A DNA stretch of 24,566 bases from Hydrogenovibrio sp049975065 (GTDB lineage Bacteria > Pseudomonadota > Gammaproteobacteria > Thiomicrospirales > Thiomicrospiraceae). The first letter of the stretch is position 1, and every line of letters starts with the position of its first letter. Made by a program: the position numbers and the translations under genes. The DNA lies in assembly GCA_049975065.1 (NCBI GenBank), contig JBNGDN010000022.1; one strand, given 5' to 3'. The notes under the pieces were generated by a model. The model had not been told where the DNA came from and did not search any database. It saw nothing but the letters and a program-made list of their open reading frames with translations. Shown here one piece after another: positions 1-7,377 of this stretch.

Positions 1-393
1 GTCCTTAGGCAATTCGTAGGAACCGTCTTTGTCGTGGGTTTCGCGCCCGGTCACTGGCGGGTTAAACACACAGACCATGCGCATTTGAGACCCTTTATTG
101 GCCTTCAGAATATGCTGATCGTGTTCGTTCAAGGCATAAACCGTTCCCTCACGGATGGCGTGCACCTGGCCGTTTTTCTTCTCTTCAATTTCGCCTTCAC
201 CTTCAATGCAATAAACTGCTTCCAGGTGATTTTTATACCAGAGGTGCAGCTCTTCACCTTCTTTAATCAAGGTGTCGTGCAACGAAAACCCCATACCGTC
301 TTTCGCCAACAACAGGCGACGACTGGTCCATTGCTTGGAATCGACATCCGCATCGGTGCCGATAATATCATCATATAAATTTCGTACAATCAT
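1..393 (-). CDS. ectC: L-ectoine synthase EctC (partial, 3' end outside window)
   Basis: EctC closes N-gamma-acetyl-L-2,4-diaminobutyrate to ectoine, the last step of the pathway, in the cytoplasm. The 131 visible residues begin MIVRNLYDDIIGTDADVD and run to GSYELPKD at the edge. This is close to the family's usual length of about 130, so only a few residues are likely missing. The protein is a small cupin. The three metal-binding residues described in characterised EctC proteins (Glu, Tyr, His) appear to map to E58, Y86 and H94. The ATG at 391-393 is preceded by an AAGGAAG ribosome site (complement at 398-404). The gene follows ectB by 39 bases and is surely co-transcribed with it. Family assignment is firm from whole-length similarity. 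Confidence 0.95.
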   Translation of the reverse strand, partial: MIVRNLYDDIIGTDADVDSKQWTSRRLLLAKDGMGFSLHDTLIKEGEELHLWYKNHLEAVYCIEGEGEIEEKKNGQVHAIREGTVYALNEHDQHILKANKGSQMRMVCVFNPPVTGRETHDKDGSYELPKD

Positions 394-432
394 GCTACTT
401 CCTTATCATTTCATCGGGCTTAGACGGCTCTT

Positions 433-1683
433 TTATCCGACTTTTTCCACCGCGTTTTCCAAAATATCAAACCCTTCATGAATCAACTCTTCCGTAATGA
501 CGAGCGGCCCTAGGAACTTGATGACTTCATCACCGGCACCGGCGGTTTCAATAACCAAACCATCTTCAAAGGCTTGCGAACACACTTTTGAGGTGATTTC
601 TGGGTTTTTGAACTCCGCGCCCCAGATCATGCCATGTCCGCGTATTTCGCGCACATGCTGCGGGAAACGCAGCGCCAGCTTTTCCATGCGGGCTTGCACA
701 AGAGCCGAGTTCACCTTCACTTCTTTTGAAAAGCTGTCGTCCGACCAATATTTTTTCAAAGCCACGCTGGAAGACACAAACGCCAAATTATTCCCACGGA
801 AAGTTCCCGAATGTTCACCCGGGCTCCACTGATCCAGCTCCGGCTTCAATAACACCAAAGCCATCGGCTGACCGGCACCAATCGATTTCGACAGGGTGAT
901 AATGTCCGGCTGAATGCCCGCACGTTCGAAACTGAAGAAATCGCCGGAACGACCATTACCCACCTGAATTTCATCCGCCACCATCAAAATGTCGAAATCG
1001 TCACAGATTTGACACAGATCGCGCAGCCACTGCTCACCGGAAACATTAATGCCACCTTCTGCCTGGATGGTCTCTAATACAATCGCCGCTGGCAATTCTG
1101 TGCCACTGGAGGTATCTTCCAAAATCTTGCGCAGATAAGCGATGGTATCGACCTTGTCGCCCAAATATTTATGGAACGGCACCTGAGTGGTGTAGCCCGG
1201 CACGCCATAGCTTTCATCGTGGTAATAACTGTTACCAGTGATGCTCAAGGAGCCCATGGACATCCCGTGGAAACCATTGGTAAAGGACATCACTTGCTTA
1301 CGCCCTTTGACCTTACGGGCAATTTTCAAGGCCGTTTCAATGGCATTGGTTCCGGTTGGACCGACAAACTGGAGTTTATATTCCATGTTGCGCGGCTCCA
1401 GTACGTTGTACACAAAGCTTTCGATAAAGTCTTTCTTCGCAACCGTTCCCATGTCCAACGCATGACCAATGCCATCGTTCTTCAAATATTCGATTAAGGC
1501 CTCATTAATGTCCGGATTATTGTGGCCGTAGTTCAGAGCACCGGCACCGGCAAAGAAGTCGATGTAACGTTTGCCGTCCACATCCCAGATTTCGGCCATT
1601 TTAGATTTATCGAAAATCGTCGGAAACGAACGAATATAACCACGCACTTCCGATTCGTATTTGTTAAATGTGCCTAATGACAT
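433..1683 (-). CDS. ectB: Diaminobutyrate--2-oxoglutarate transaminase EctB
   Basis: EctB is a PLP-dependent class III aminotransferase that turns L-aspartate-4-semialdehyde into L-2,4-diaminobutyrate with glutamate as amino donor, the first committed step to ectoine. The 416 residues are a normal length. The N-terminus (FNKYESEVRGYIRSFP) is typical of EctB. The phosphate-binding GPTGTNAIETALK lies at 108-120, the pyridine-N aspartate is D237 in VADEIQ, and the Schiff-base lysine is K266 in LSKSIGAG. A GAGAGGA-type ribosome site lies about ten bases before the ATG. It lies between ectA (102-base gap) and ectC (39-base gap). The 102-base gap shows no obvious terminator or promoter. Confidence 0.97.
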   Translation of the reverse strand: MSLGTFNKYESEVRGYIRSFPTIFDKSKMAEIWDVDGKRYIDFFAGAGALNYGHNNPDINEALIEYLKNDGIGHALDMGTVAKKDFIESFVYNVLEPRNMEYKLQFVGPTGTNAIETALKIARKVKGRKQVMSFTNGFHGMSMGSLSITGNSYYHDESYGVPGYTTQVPFHKYLGDKVDTIAYLRKILEDTSSGTELPAAIVLETIQAEGGINVSGEQWLRDLCQICDDFDILMVADEIQVGNGRSGDFFSFERAGIQPDIITLSKSIGAGQPMALVLLKPELDQWSPGEHSGTFRGNNLAFVSSSVALKKYWSDDSFSKEVKVNSALVQARMEKLALRFPQHVREIRGHGMIWGAEFKNPEITSKVCSQAFEDGLVIETAGAGDEVIKFLGPLVITEELIHEGFDILENAVEKVG

Positions 1684-1785
1684 ATAAATTTCCTCTCAGG
1701 TAAATTGTAAAAAATGGTTGGTTCGAGTCTGGCGATTCTCGCCGCTGACGGGACCACACCTTTGTTTGTAAGTCTGTCCTTCCGC

Positions 1786-2313
1786 TCAAGAGACCAATCG
1801 AATGCAATCGCCGGATTCCGGCTGCAAACGATACAACTCTTCGGCTTCATGTCCCAGGTCACCAAAATCCGCTTCGGTAATAAAGGGTTCGACCTGAAGG
1901 GTGAGGCCATGCTGTTTGGCAAAGGATTTAAACAACCCTTGCGATGCTTGGTTCGAGGGGCCGATGGTGCAGCACAACTGGCGAATGCTCTCCGGCGGCT
2001 GCTGTTGAATTAAAGCACTCAACAAGCGTTTAGCCATGCCTTGACCGCGAAGCGAATCCGAAACGGCGACCTGCCACACAAACAGGCTGCCCGGCACATC
2101 TGGCCGATAATAAGCGGAAATAAACCCGGCGATATTCCCCTCATACTCGGCCACCACACAGGTATCGGCGAAATGAGAGGCCTGTAAAAAATACAAGTAA
2201 CTTGAATTCACATCCAGCGGCGGTGACGCTTGGATGAGCTGGTAAATTGACAAACCGTCTTTCAGAACCGGTTTTCTGAAAGTGACTGTTGCGTTCGATG
2301 TTTGAGTGTTCAT
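1786..2313 (-). CDS. ectA: L-2,4-diaminobutyrate N-gamma-acetyltransferase EctA
   Basis: EctA is a GNAT-family acetyltransferase that moves the acetyl group of acetyl-CoA to the gamma-amino group of 2,4-diaminobutyrate, the second step of ectoine synthesis. The 175 residues match the usual size. The substrate-site segment PPLDVNSSYLYFL (31-43) is typical of EctA, and the acetyl-CoA pyrophosphate-binding signature is RGQGMA at 89-94. The ATG at 2311-2313 has no good Shine-Dalgarno match in front of it, unlike ectB and ectC, so translation may depend on leader structure. It is the first gene of ectABC. No aspartokinase (ask_ect), hydroxylase (ectD) or EctR/CosR regulator is visible in the window. 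Confidence 0.95.
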   Translation of the reverse strand: MNTQTSNATVTFRKPVLKDGLSIYQLIQASPPLDVNSSYLYFLQASHFADTCVVAEYEGNIAGFISAYYRPDVPGSLFVWQVAVSDSLRGQGMAKRLLSALIQQQPPESIRQLCCTIGPSNQASQGLFKSFAKQHGLTLQVEPFITEADFGDLGHEAEELYRLQPESGDCIRLVS

Positions 2314-2759
2314 AGTCTTGTTATCTGAGTCTCTGATTGATTGAAATCTAATGGATTAAAATTAGACGACCAAGCTCTATCGTGCTTTCTATAAAAATCG
2401 AAAGGGCGATTCAATGGTTTAGAAGCGTTGAACTCAAAGCCAATGTTTTCCGAAAAGGGAAAAGACTCGCATGAGTAAAAAGATACGATTGGGTCCTCAG
2501 GACTGATCCTTTGGATTAGACTTGACCCTTTTATGAGAGAAGGGTCCGAAAAAGTGCAGCGCCTAAACGCAAATGACAGTGTATTAAATACAACTGATAA
2601 TAAAATGACTTAACCTGCTTGGGTTACTAAATTGACAATATTATAACCGGATTCTTCTGCCAAAGCAAGGCGTTGCACCATTTTAGCGCCTCAAAAAAAT
2701 CACAACGCCTTGAAATTAAACCTTTTTTACAATTGTATGACGCGAACAGACATTTTGGG
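2314..2759. other. Gene-free 446-base region upstream of ectA with many small dyads
   Basis: No convincing gene lies here. Read on the minus strand (towards ectA), the stretch holds a candidate promoter at 2640-2668. After that come several inverted repeats: TAACC/GGTTA with a 6-base loop (2611-2626), an operator-like dyad centred on GTATTAAATAC (2577-2596), GACCCTT/AAGGGTC with a 9-base loop (2524-2546), ATCC/GGAT (2506-2516), GTCCT/AGGAC (2493-2503), and TTTTCC/GGAAAA with a 6-base loop (2446-2463). None is followed by a U-run, so none is a normal terminator. A longer-loop repeat, AAGGCGTTG/CAACGCCTT (2667-2675 with 2703-2711), lies between the upstream gene and the promoter. These structures were read by eye and no folding energy was computed. 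Confidence 0.55.
2640..2668 (-). promoter_or_regulatory. Candidate promoter of ectABC
   Basis: On the minus strand a perfect -10 box TATAAT (complement at 2640-2645) lies 17 bases after TTGCTT (complement at 2663-2668), which matches only three of six -35 positions. Transcription would start near 2633 and give an untranslated leader of about 320 bases before ectA. A weaker alternative nearer the gene is TTGAAT with TATAGA (2388-2393), but its spacing is only 15-16 bases. Osmoregulated ect operons often have more than one promoter, so both may be used. Confidence 0.4.
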
Positions 2760-3044
2760 CTACAGCTGCCCCGAATCGGACTTGCGCACCCGATAATAAT
2801 AACGCACCCGATAAGGATCCCGCTCAGTCTCACGTTCAAGCATGTCGGTCATATCTTCAAACAAACCGGGAAACAACACCTCGTAAACTTGCTCCAGCGT
2901 CTCCAGATCCGACTCATCCACCGGCACCTCGATAATGCGCAGCTTCGGGCAAGAAAACGCGGTGATGTCCAACGCTTCCAAATTCATACGATCCACTTCA
3001 AAATCGTATTCATCCTCATAATGATCTTTAATCACCCATCCCAT
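2760..3044 (-). CDS. Small acidic protein of unknown function (94 aa)
   Basis: I do not recognise a family. The 94 residues are strongly acidic in the first two thirds (HYEDEYDFEVDRMN, VDESDLETLEQVYE, LFEDMTDMLERETERD), and the tail is basic and tyrosine-rich (YRVRYYYRVRKSDSGQL). There is no signal peptide or membrane segment, so a cytosolic location is likely. The start is well supported: GAGGGG lies six bases before the ATG (complement at 3051-3056). It follows the LPP20 lipoprotein gene by 67 bases on the same strand and could be the last gene of the DUF3392-greB-lipoprotein group. Reality as a gene rests on length, ribosome site and the lack of a competing reading frame. Confidence 0.7.
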   Translation of the reverse strand: MGWVIKDHYEDEYDFEVDRMNLEALDITAFSCPKLRIIEVPVDESDLETLEQVYEVLFPGLFEDMTDMLERETERDPYRVRYYYRVRKSDSGQL

Positions 3045-3111
3045 TGCCAGCCCCTCTTATTTGATAAATGACTTTTGCGCAAGCAAATACCTGACCAAAA
3101 AGCACATCTCA

Positions 3112-3720
3112 TCACTGCACGTTTTGGTTCGCAATGTCTTTGGCCATTTCGTCGAAACTCTGTTTCGACTGGAACTGCTGCCACAAAGCTTGGTCATTGT
3201 TCATGGAGGTGCGCACGGCTGTTTCAACCACTTTATCCTGGGTGGCTTTATCCATACCGACCAGCGAATATAAACGACCGTTTGGCCCGAGGCGTGTCTG
3301 ATACACCTTCGAGCCGACCAAGCTTTGATTGGTAATGGTCTTTAGGGTCGAACTCGCGGCCGCATCCACCGTTTCACTGTCGGCCACGCCGGTGGTGCCC
3401 AAATACTGCTTCACCATTTTCTGCACTTGAACTTTGACCTGCTCGGCCAAACGTCCACGCCCATCCGCAGCCGCCATGTCTTTCATAAAGCCGATACCCG
3501 CTCGCGAAGGCTCAGCGATGCCCACTGCACTGATGGCAATGCCCGTCACCGGTTGGTCACAAATCCAGCCGGGGGCTTCATCATCCGTACCGGGATAAAC
3601 ACAATCCACCACTTCCAGCGGAACCGACGGCTGAACCTCCTCGCTCTTGCTGTCAAACAGACTGCAAGCACTCATTTGAGCGCTTAATAACAACACTCCT
3701 GCCATGCGTAATTTTTTCAT
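3112..3720 (-). CDS. LPP20-family outer-membrane lipoprotein
   Basis: This is a predicted lipoprotein of 202 residues. The N-terminus MKKLRMAGVLLLSAQMSAC is a lipoprotein signal peptide with the lipidated Cys at 19. Serine at +2 suggests sorting to the outer membrane. The body contains the pattern of LPP20/LPO-type proteins: an AxADGRGRLAEQVKVQVQ segment, then a repeat-like domain ending in GRLYSLVGMDKAT. Family function is not settled. An upstream in-frame ATG at 3759 would put 13 residues before the signal peptide; the chosen ATG at 3718-3720 has GGGAAGG five bases upstream (complement 3726-3732) and is clearly better. It lies 62 bases after greB. Confidence 0.8.
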   Translation of the reverse strand: MKKLRMAGVLLLSAQMSACSLFDSKSEEVQPSVPLEVVDCVYPGTDDEAPGWICDQPVTGIAISAVGIAEPSRAGIGFMKDMAAADGRGRLAEQVKVQVQKMVKQYLGTTGVADSETVDAAASSTLKTITNQSLVGSKVYQTRLGPNGRLYSLVGMDKATQDKVVETAVRTSMNNDQALWQQFQSKQSFDEMAKDIANQNVQ

Positions 3721-3782
3721 GTGTGCCTTCCCATAGTTAAAGCGGTTTAAACGACCCAATTAGAGCATTCAAACAACGTTAT

Positions 3783-4256
3783 TCAATAAGTAATCTCAAC
3801 GATTGTATAGTTCTTGCGCGTGCCATCCGGCCGTGTCACCGTGACAGCTTCATCCAAGGTTTTACCCAGCACTGCTTGGCCTACCGGTGAGGCCACTGAA
3901 ATTTCATTTTCCGCCAGGCGTGCTTCCAAGCCGCCAACAAGACGATAACGCACGCTTTCACCCAGTGCATCGGTCAACACCACGTAAGCGCCGAAATACA
4001 CTTTATCCTGACGGCGTGGCTTATCGCGCACCACCTGAATGTCTTTCAAATGACGCTCCAGATAACGGATTTTGCGATCGGTTTCGCGCAATTCTTTTTT
4101 CCGGTAGATGTATTCCGCATTTTCCGAACGATCACCCTCGGCCGCAGCCGTGGCAATGGCGCGAACGATTTCGGGGCGTTTCACCTTCCAAAGCTGGCTT
4201 AATTCGGCAGACAGTCGATAAAAACCGTCTTGTGTTATGTAGTGTGAAGAGTCCAC
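3783..4256 (-). CDS. greB: Transcription elongation factor GreB (GTG start)
   Basis: GreB enters the secondary channel of RNA polymerase and stimulates cleavage of backtracked transcripts. With the GTG at 4254-4256 the protein has 157 residues, matching the family (about 158), and starts MDSSHYITQDGFYRLSAEL. The coiled-coil tip has the acidic pair D42 and E45 in GDRSENAEY, which coordinates the catalytic magnesium, and the C-terminal FKBP-like domain begins near residue 85. GDRSENAEY plus a basic patch (RRQDKVYFG) favours GreB over GreA. An upstream ATG in the same frame would add 25 cysteine-rich residues that are only the other reading frame of the DUF3392 gene. The stop of that gene ends one base before this GTG, so translational coupling is likely. 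Confidence 0.9.
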   Translation of the reverse strand: MDSSHYITQDGFYRLSAELSQLWKVKRPEIVRAIATAAAEGDRSENAEYIYRKKELRETDRKIRYLERHLKDIQVVRDKPRRQDKVYFGAYVVLTDALGESVRYRLVGGLEARLAENEISVASPVGQAVLGKTLDEAVTVTRPDGTRKNYTIVEITY

Positions 4257-4257
4257 C

Positions 4258-4590
4258 CTAGAGGTTGCCTCTTCGATGCGCCAACCAGCCGATGCCCAGA
4301 AACAGCAACACGATGACCGGTGACAACCACACATCTGGCAACTGCGCCAGATACGTCATTAACCAGGGTGTGAGCTGTGACGTGATAAATATCAACCCGA
4401 AAGCGGCGATCACGCCAAATAAAATCAACTTCAGCATCAGGTTTAAAGCCCCAATCTGTTGACGGACAAAACTCATAATGCTCTGTCCGAAAATAATCAA
4501 TAAGGTGGCTAATATCGACAAACCGATTTCCGGCAGGTGCGGACGCATCCAAATCGAAACCGAGGTCACAGCTTCCAGCAGAGTTTCCAT
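4258..4590 (-). CDS. DUF3392 family inner-membrane protein
   Basis: This small integral membrane protein has about 110 residues from METLLEAVTSVSIWMRPHLPEIG. It has three hydrophobic segments: IGLSILATLLIIFG, LMLKLILFGVIAAFGLIFI and LSPVIVLLFLGIGWLA, then a short basic tail (HRRGNL). The pattern RPHLPEIGLSILATLL...LTPWLM...LAQLPDVW agrees with the DUF3392 family, whose role is unknown. The open frame extends up to 4734, but a strong promoter (4690-4718) lies inside that extension, so the start must be downstream of it: ATG at 4602 or 4590. I chose 4590 because a purine-rich GGATGG precedes it; 4602 would add four residues. It ends one base before greB. Confidence 0.75.
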   Translation of the reverse strand: METLLEAVTSVSIWMRPHLPEIGLSILATLLIIFGQSIMSFVRQQIGALNLMLKLILFGVIAAFGLIFITSQLTPWLMTYLAQLPDVWLSPVIVLLFLGIGWLAHRRGNL

Positions 4591-4689
4591 AAATCCATCC
4601 ATTACATTGACACTTGACGCCGCTTCGATAAGGCGTTCGAAACGCTCAACGCGTCTTGTACCCCGAATGCAAAACGTTTTAATTTTAAA

Positions 4690-4718
4690 ACAATAAGCGC
4701 TGTGCGTGTTTTTGTCAA
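4690..4718 (-). promoter_or_regulatory. Sigma-70 type promoter of DUF3392-greB
   Basis: On the minus strand the -35 box is a perfect TTGACA (complement at 4713-4718) and the -10 box is TATTGT (complement at 4690-4695, four of six), separated by exactly 17 bases. Transcription should begin near 4683, giving a leader of about 80-95 bases. This is the best housekeeping promoter match in the window, and it lies just past the terminator of the glycogen operon, so DUF3392-greB is a separate unit. Confidence 0.7.
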
Positions 4719-4749
4719 ACCGCTGTTCCATCACAGCCGCTCTGGCAAC

Positions 4750-4799
4750 AAAAAAAGCCCATCCGCATTTGACTGGATCTGGTCAAATGCGGATGGGCT
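4750..4799 (-). terminator. Rho-independent terminator of the hldE-glg-glgP operon
   Basis: Two perfectly complementary 18-base arms (4756-4773 and 4782-4799) enclose an 8-base loop. On the minus strand the stem begins AGCCCATCCGC and is followed directly by seven U residues (4750-4756). It lies 30 bases after the glgP stop and points in the direction of glgP transcription. The stem is long for a terminator, and no U-run follows on the other strand, so action is mainly on the minus strand. Confidence 0.95.
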
Positions 4800-4829
4800 A
4801 TGTTACCGCCTTGAGGAACTGCAGAGGGT

Positions 4830-7334
4830 TTATTGCATTTTAATCGGTTTCAGTTTCCAGATATCCTGATTGTATTCCTGCATGGTGCGGTCGGTGGAGA
4901 AAATACCGCTGCGCGCCGAATTAATAATGCTCATGGTGTTCCAGCGACTGTGATTCTGGAACGCCAAAGCCACTTCCTCCTGAGCATTCACATAGCTTCG
5001 GAAGTCCGCCAAGGTCATCCAACTGTCGTTCGGGTTTTTGAGGCTGTTGATTATCCCATCGAAAATACCCGGCTCCAGCTGATTAAAGTGTCCGGCTTCC
5101 AGCAGGCGGAACACATCCTGCAAATCGCTGTCGGTATCAATAAAGCCTTGTGGATGGTAATGCGGACGCAATTCCGCCACTTCCGGCGTTTTCAAGCCAA
5201 ACAAGAAGAAGTTTTCTTCCCCCACGGCTTCCAGAATTTCAACATTGGCTCCGTCTAGGGTTCCGATGGTCACGGCGCCGTTCATCATAAACTTCATGTT
5301 CCCGGTGCCGGAAGCTTCTTTACCGGCGGTGGAAATCTGCTCGGACAGATCCGTACCTGGGGCAATGATTTCCATGGCCGACACATTATAATTCGGAATA
5401 AATGCCAGCTTTAATTTGTCACCGACATCCGGGTCGCAATTGACAACTTCGGCCACACTGTTGACCAGCTTAATGATTTTTTTCGCCATGGAATAGCCAG
5501 GTGCAGCTTTACCGCCGATAATCACGCTGCGATTGGTCCAGTTTTCCGTGTCGCCTCGTTTAATGCGGGCATAAAGATGAATCACGTGCAGAATATTCAG
5601 CAGCTGACGCTTGTATTCGTGAATGCGTTTTACCTGAACGTCAAACAAGGAGGTCACATCGAATTTAACGCCGGTTTCTTTTTCCACCAGATCCGCCAAT
5701 CGCTGTTTGTTTTGGCGCTTCACCGCCATCCAGGCCTGGCGAAACGGCTTATCGTCCACAAATTTTTCGATTTTGCTTAATTGCGATAAATCGGTAATCC
5801 ATTCATCGCCGATTTTCTCGTTCAACAAGGCCTTTAAACTCGGGTTGGAACTGGCCATCCAACGACGCTGCGTCACCCCATTGGTTTTGTTATTAAACCG
5901 GTCCGGCCACAGCTGATAGAAGTCATTGAACAGACCTTCTTTGAGTAGGCGAGAATGCAATGCGGCCACGCCATTGATTGAGAAGCTGCCCACAATCGCC
6001 AAATACGCCATGCACACATAATTATGTTCATCGATAATCGACATCCGTCTTTGACGCTGAACATCACCCGGCCATTTCATGGCCACCTGCTTCATGAAAC
6101 GGGCATTAATTTCGTAGATAATTTCCAAGACGCGCGGCAGCAACTTCTGGAACAAAGGCACCGACCAACGCTCAAGGGCTTCCGGCAAAAGGGTGTGGTT
6201 GGTATACGCCATGGATTTAGACACAATTGACCAGGCCTGATCCCAATGCATTTTATGATCGTCAATTAAAATGCGCATCAGTTCCGCCACCGCCAAACTC
6301 GGGTGGGTATCATTGAGCTGAAACACATTCTGCTCGGAAAAGTGGCTGAAATCCTCACCATTTTTCTGAACCCATTGCGCCACCACGTCTTGCAAGGAAG
6401 CCGACACCAGGAAATACTGCTGGCGCAAACGCAATTCTTTACCGTTTTCACTGCTGTCGTTCGGATAAAGCACCATGGTAATGTTTTCCGCTTCACTCTT
6501 ACCGGAAACCGCTTCGAAATAAGAACCCTGGTTAAACTCGGAAAGATTAAACCCTTCGGTGGCTTCCGCCGACCACAAGCGTAGGGTGTTGACCACACCG
6601 TTCTGATAACCGGCAATCGGAACATCAAACGGCACGGCAAAGACTTCTTCCGCATCCTCCCAGTGAACGATGAGTTCACCGGTATGCGGGTCGGTGAACT
6701 GACGGCTGTGGCCGCCGAACTTAATCACCCGTGTGTACTCAGTTCGCTGAATTTCCCAAGGATAAGAGCCGAACCCAAGCCAGTGATCCGGCTCTTCCAC
6801 CTGATAACCGTTTTTGATCAGCTGCTTAAACATCCCGTATTCATAACGAAGCCCATACCCCAATACCGGTAGCCCCAGCGTGGCGCAAGAGTCCATAAAA
6901 CACGCGGCCAAACGCCCCAGACCACCGTTTCCAAGACCGGCATCCTTTTCCGCCTCTTCAATGGTTTCAAGGTTGGCACCCAGTTGATACATGGCTTTTT
7001 CAGCCGCGGTATCGATGCCAAGGTTGAGCAAATTATTCGACAAAGAACGCCCAACCAGAAACTCCATCGACAAGTAATAGGCTTTTTTGGTGTCACAGCA
7101 ATTATAGGCTTTCCAAGTATCCTTCCAGCGCATCATCAAACGATCACGCACCGTATAAGACAAGGCTTTGAATTGATAGTATGCATCGGAATGAATATCG
7201 CGACCGAGCATATTGTACAGATAGTGCACAAAATCAATTTCAATGTCTTTTTCTTTCATCCCCATCTGTTTCAATAATTCATAGATATGGGAATCCTGTG
7301 TATTTTCCGCTTCCAACTGTTTTTTCTTAGCCAT
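4830..7334 (-). CDS. glgP: Glycogen/starch phosphorylase GlgP
   Basis: GlgP is a GT35 enzyme that releases glucose-1-phosphate from the non-reducing ends of glycogen, using PLP. The 834 residues are full length. Recognisable parts are KAYYLSMEFLVGRSL and AGLGNGGLGRLAACFMDS in the N-terminal half, NDTHPSLAVAELMR, the RIHEYKRQLLN segment, and the PLP site GTGNMKFMMNG with the lysine near residue 681. GTLDGANVEI follows. The start is taken as the ATG at 7332-7334 with GGAG five bases upstream; a GTG two codons earlier overlaps that ribosome site and is less likely. It is the last gene of the operon, 43 bases after glgA, and is followed by a strong terminator. Confidence 0.96.
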   Translation of the reverse strand: MAKKKQLEAENTQDSHIYELLKQMGMKEKDIEIDFVHYLYNMLGRDIHSDAYYQFKALSYTVRDRLMMRWKDTWKAYNCCDTKKAYYLSMEFLVGRSLSNNLLNLGIDTAAEKAMYQLGANLETIEEAEKDAGLGNGGLGRLAACFMDSCATLGLPVLGYGLRYEYGMFKQLIKNGYQVEEPDHWLGFGSYPWEIQRTEYTRVIKFGGHSRQFTDPHTGELIVHWEDAEEVFAVPFDVPIAGYQNGVVNTLRLWSAEATEGFNLSEFNQGSYFEAVSGKSEAENITMVLYPNDSSENGKELRLRQQYFLVSASLQDVVAQWVQKNGEDFSHFSEQNVFQLNDTHPSLAVAELMRILIDDHKMHWDQAWSIVSKSMAYTNHTLLPEALERWSVPLFQKLLPRVLEIIYEINARFMKQVAMKWPGDVQRQRRMSIIDEHNYVCMAYLAIVGSFSINGVAALHSRLLKEGLFNDFYQLWPDRFNNKTNGVTQRRWMASSNPSLKALLNEKIGDEWITDLSQLSKIEKFVDDKPFRQAWMAVKRQNKQRLADLVEKETGVKFDVTSLFDVQVKRIHEYKRQLLNILHVIHLYARIKRGDTENWTNRSVIIGGKAAPGYSMAKKIIKLVNSVAEVVNCDPDVGDKLKLAFIPNYNVSAMEIIAPGTDLSEQISTAGKEASGTGNMKFMMNGAVTIGTLDGANVEILEAVGEENFFLFGLKTPEVAELRPHYHPQGFIDTDSDLQDVFRLLEAGHFNQLEPGIFDGIINSLKNPNDSWMTLADFRSYVNAQEEVALAFQNHSRWNTMSIINSARSGIFSTDRTMQEYNQDIWKLKPIKMQ

Positions 7335-7377
7335 AACCACTCCAAAATTTAATCAATACGGGATAAGCATCGATGCT

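Noticed and set aside
2524..2546. GACCCTT/AAGGGTC stem as a terminator or small RNA end
   Set aside because: No U-run follows on either strand; it is kept only as a possible leader or operator structure.
2667..2711. AAGGCGTTG/CAACGCCTT inverted repeat as a terminator
   Set aside because: The loop is 27 bases long, and the nearby T-run lies inside the loop, not after the stem, so it does not fit a rho-independent terminator on either strand.
2627..2839. 70-residue minus-strand frame with a lipoprotein-like start (MNVRLSGILIGCVIIIGC)
   Set aside because: Its first 80 bases are another reading frame of the 94-residue gene, it has no ribosome site, and the rest is low-complexity leader sequence with the promoter candidate and a repeat inside it.
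4235..4552. 105-residue minus-strand frame across the DUF3392-greB junction
   Set aside because: It is a shifted frame of the DUF3392 gene, without hydrophobic segments or family features.
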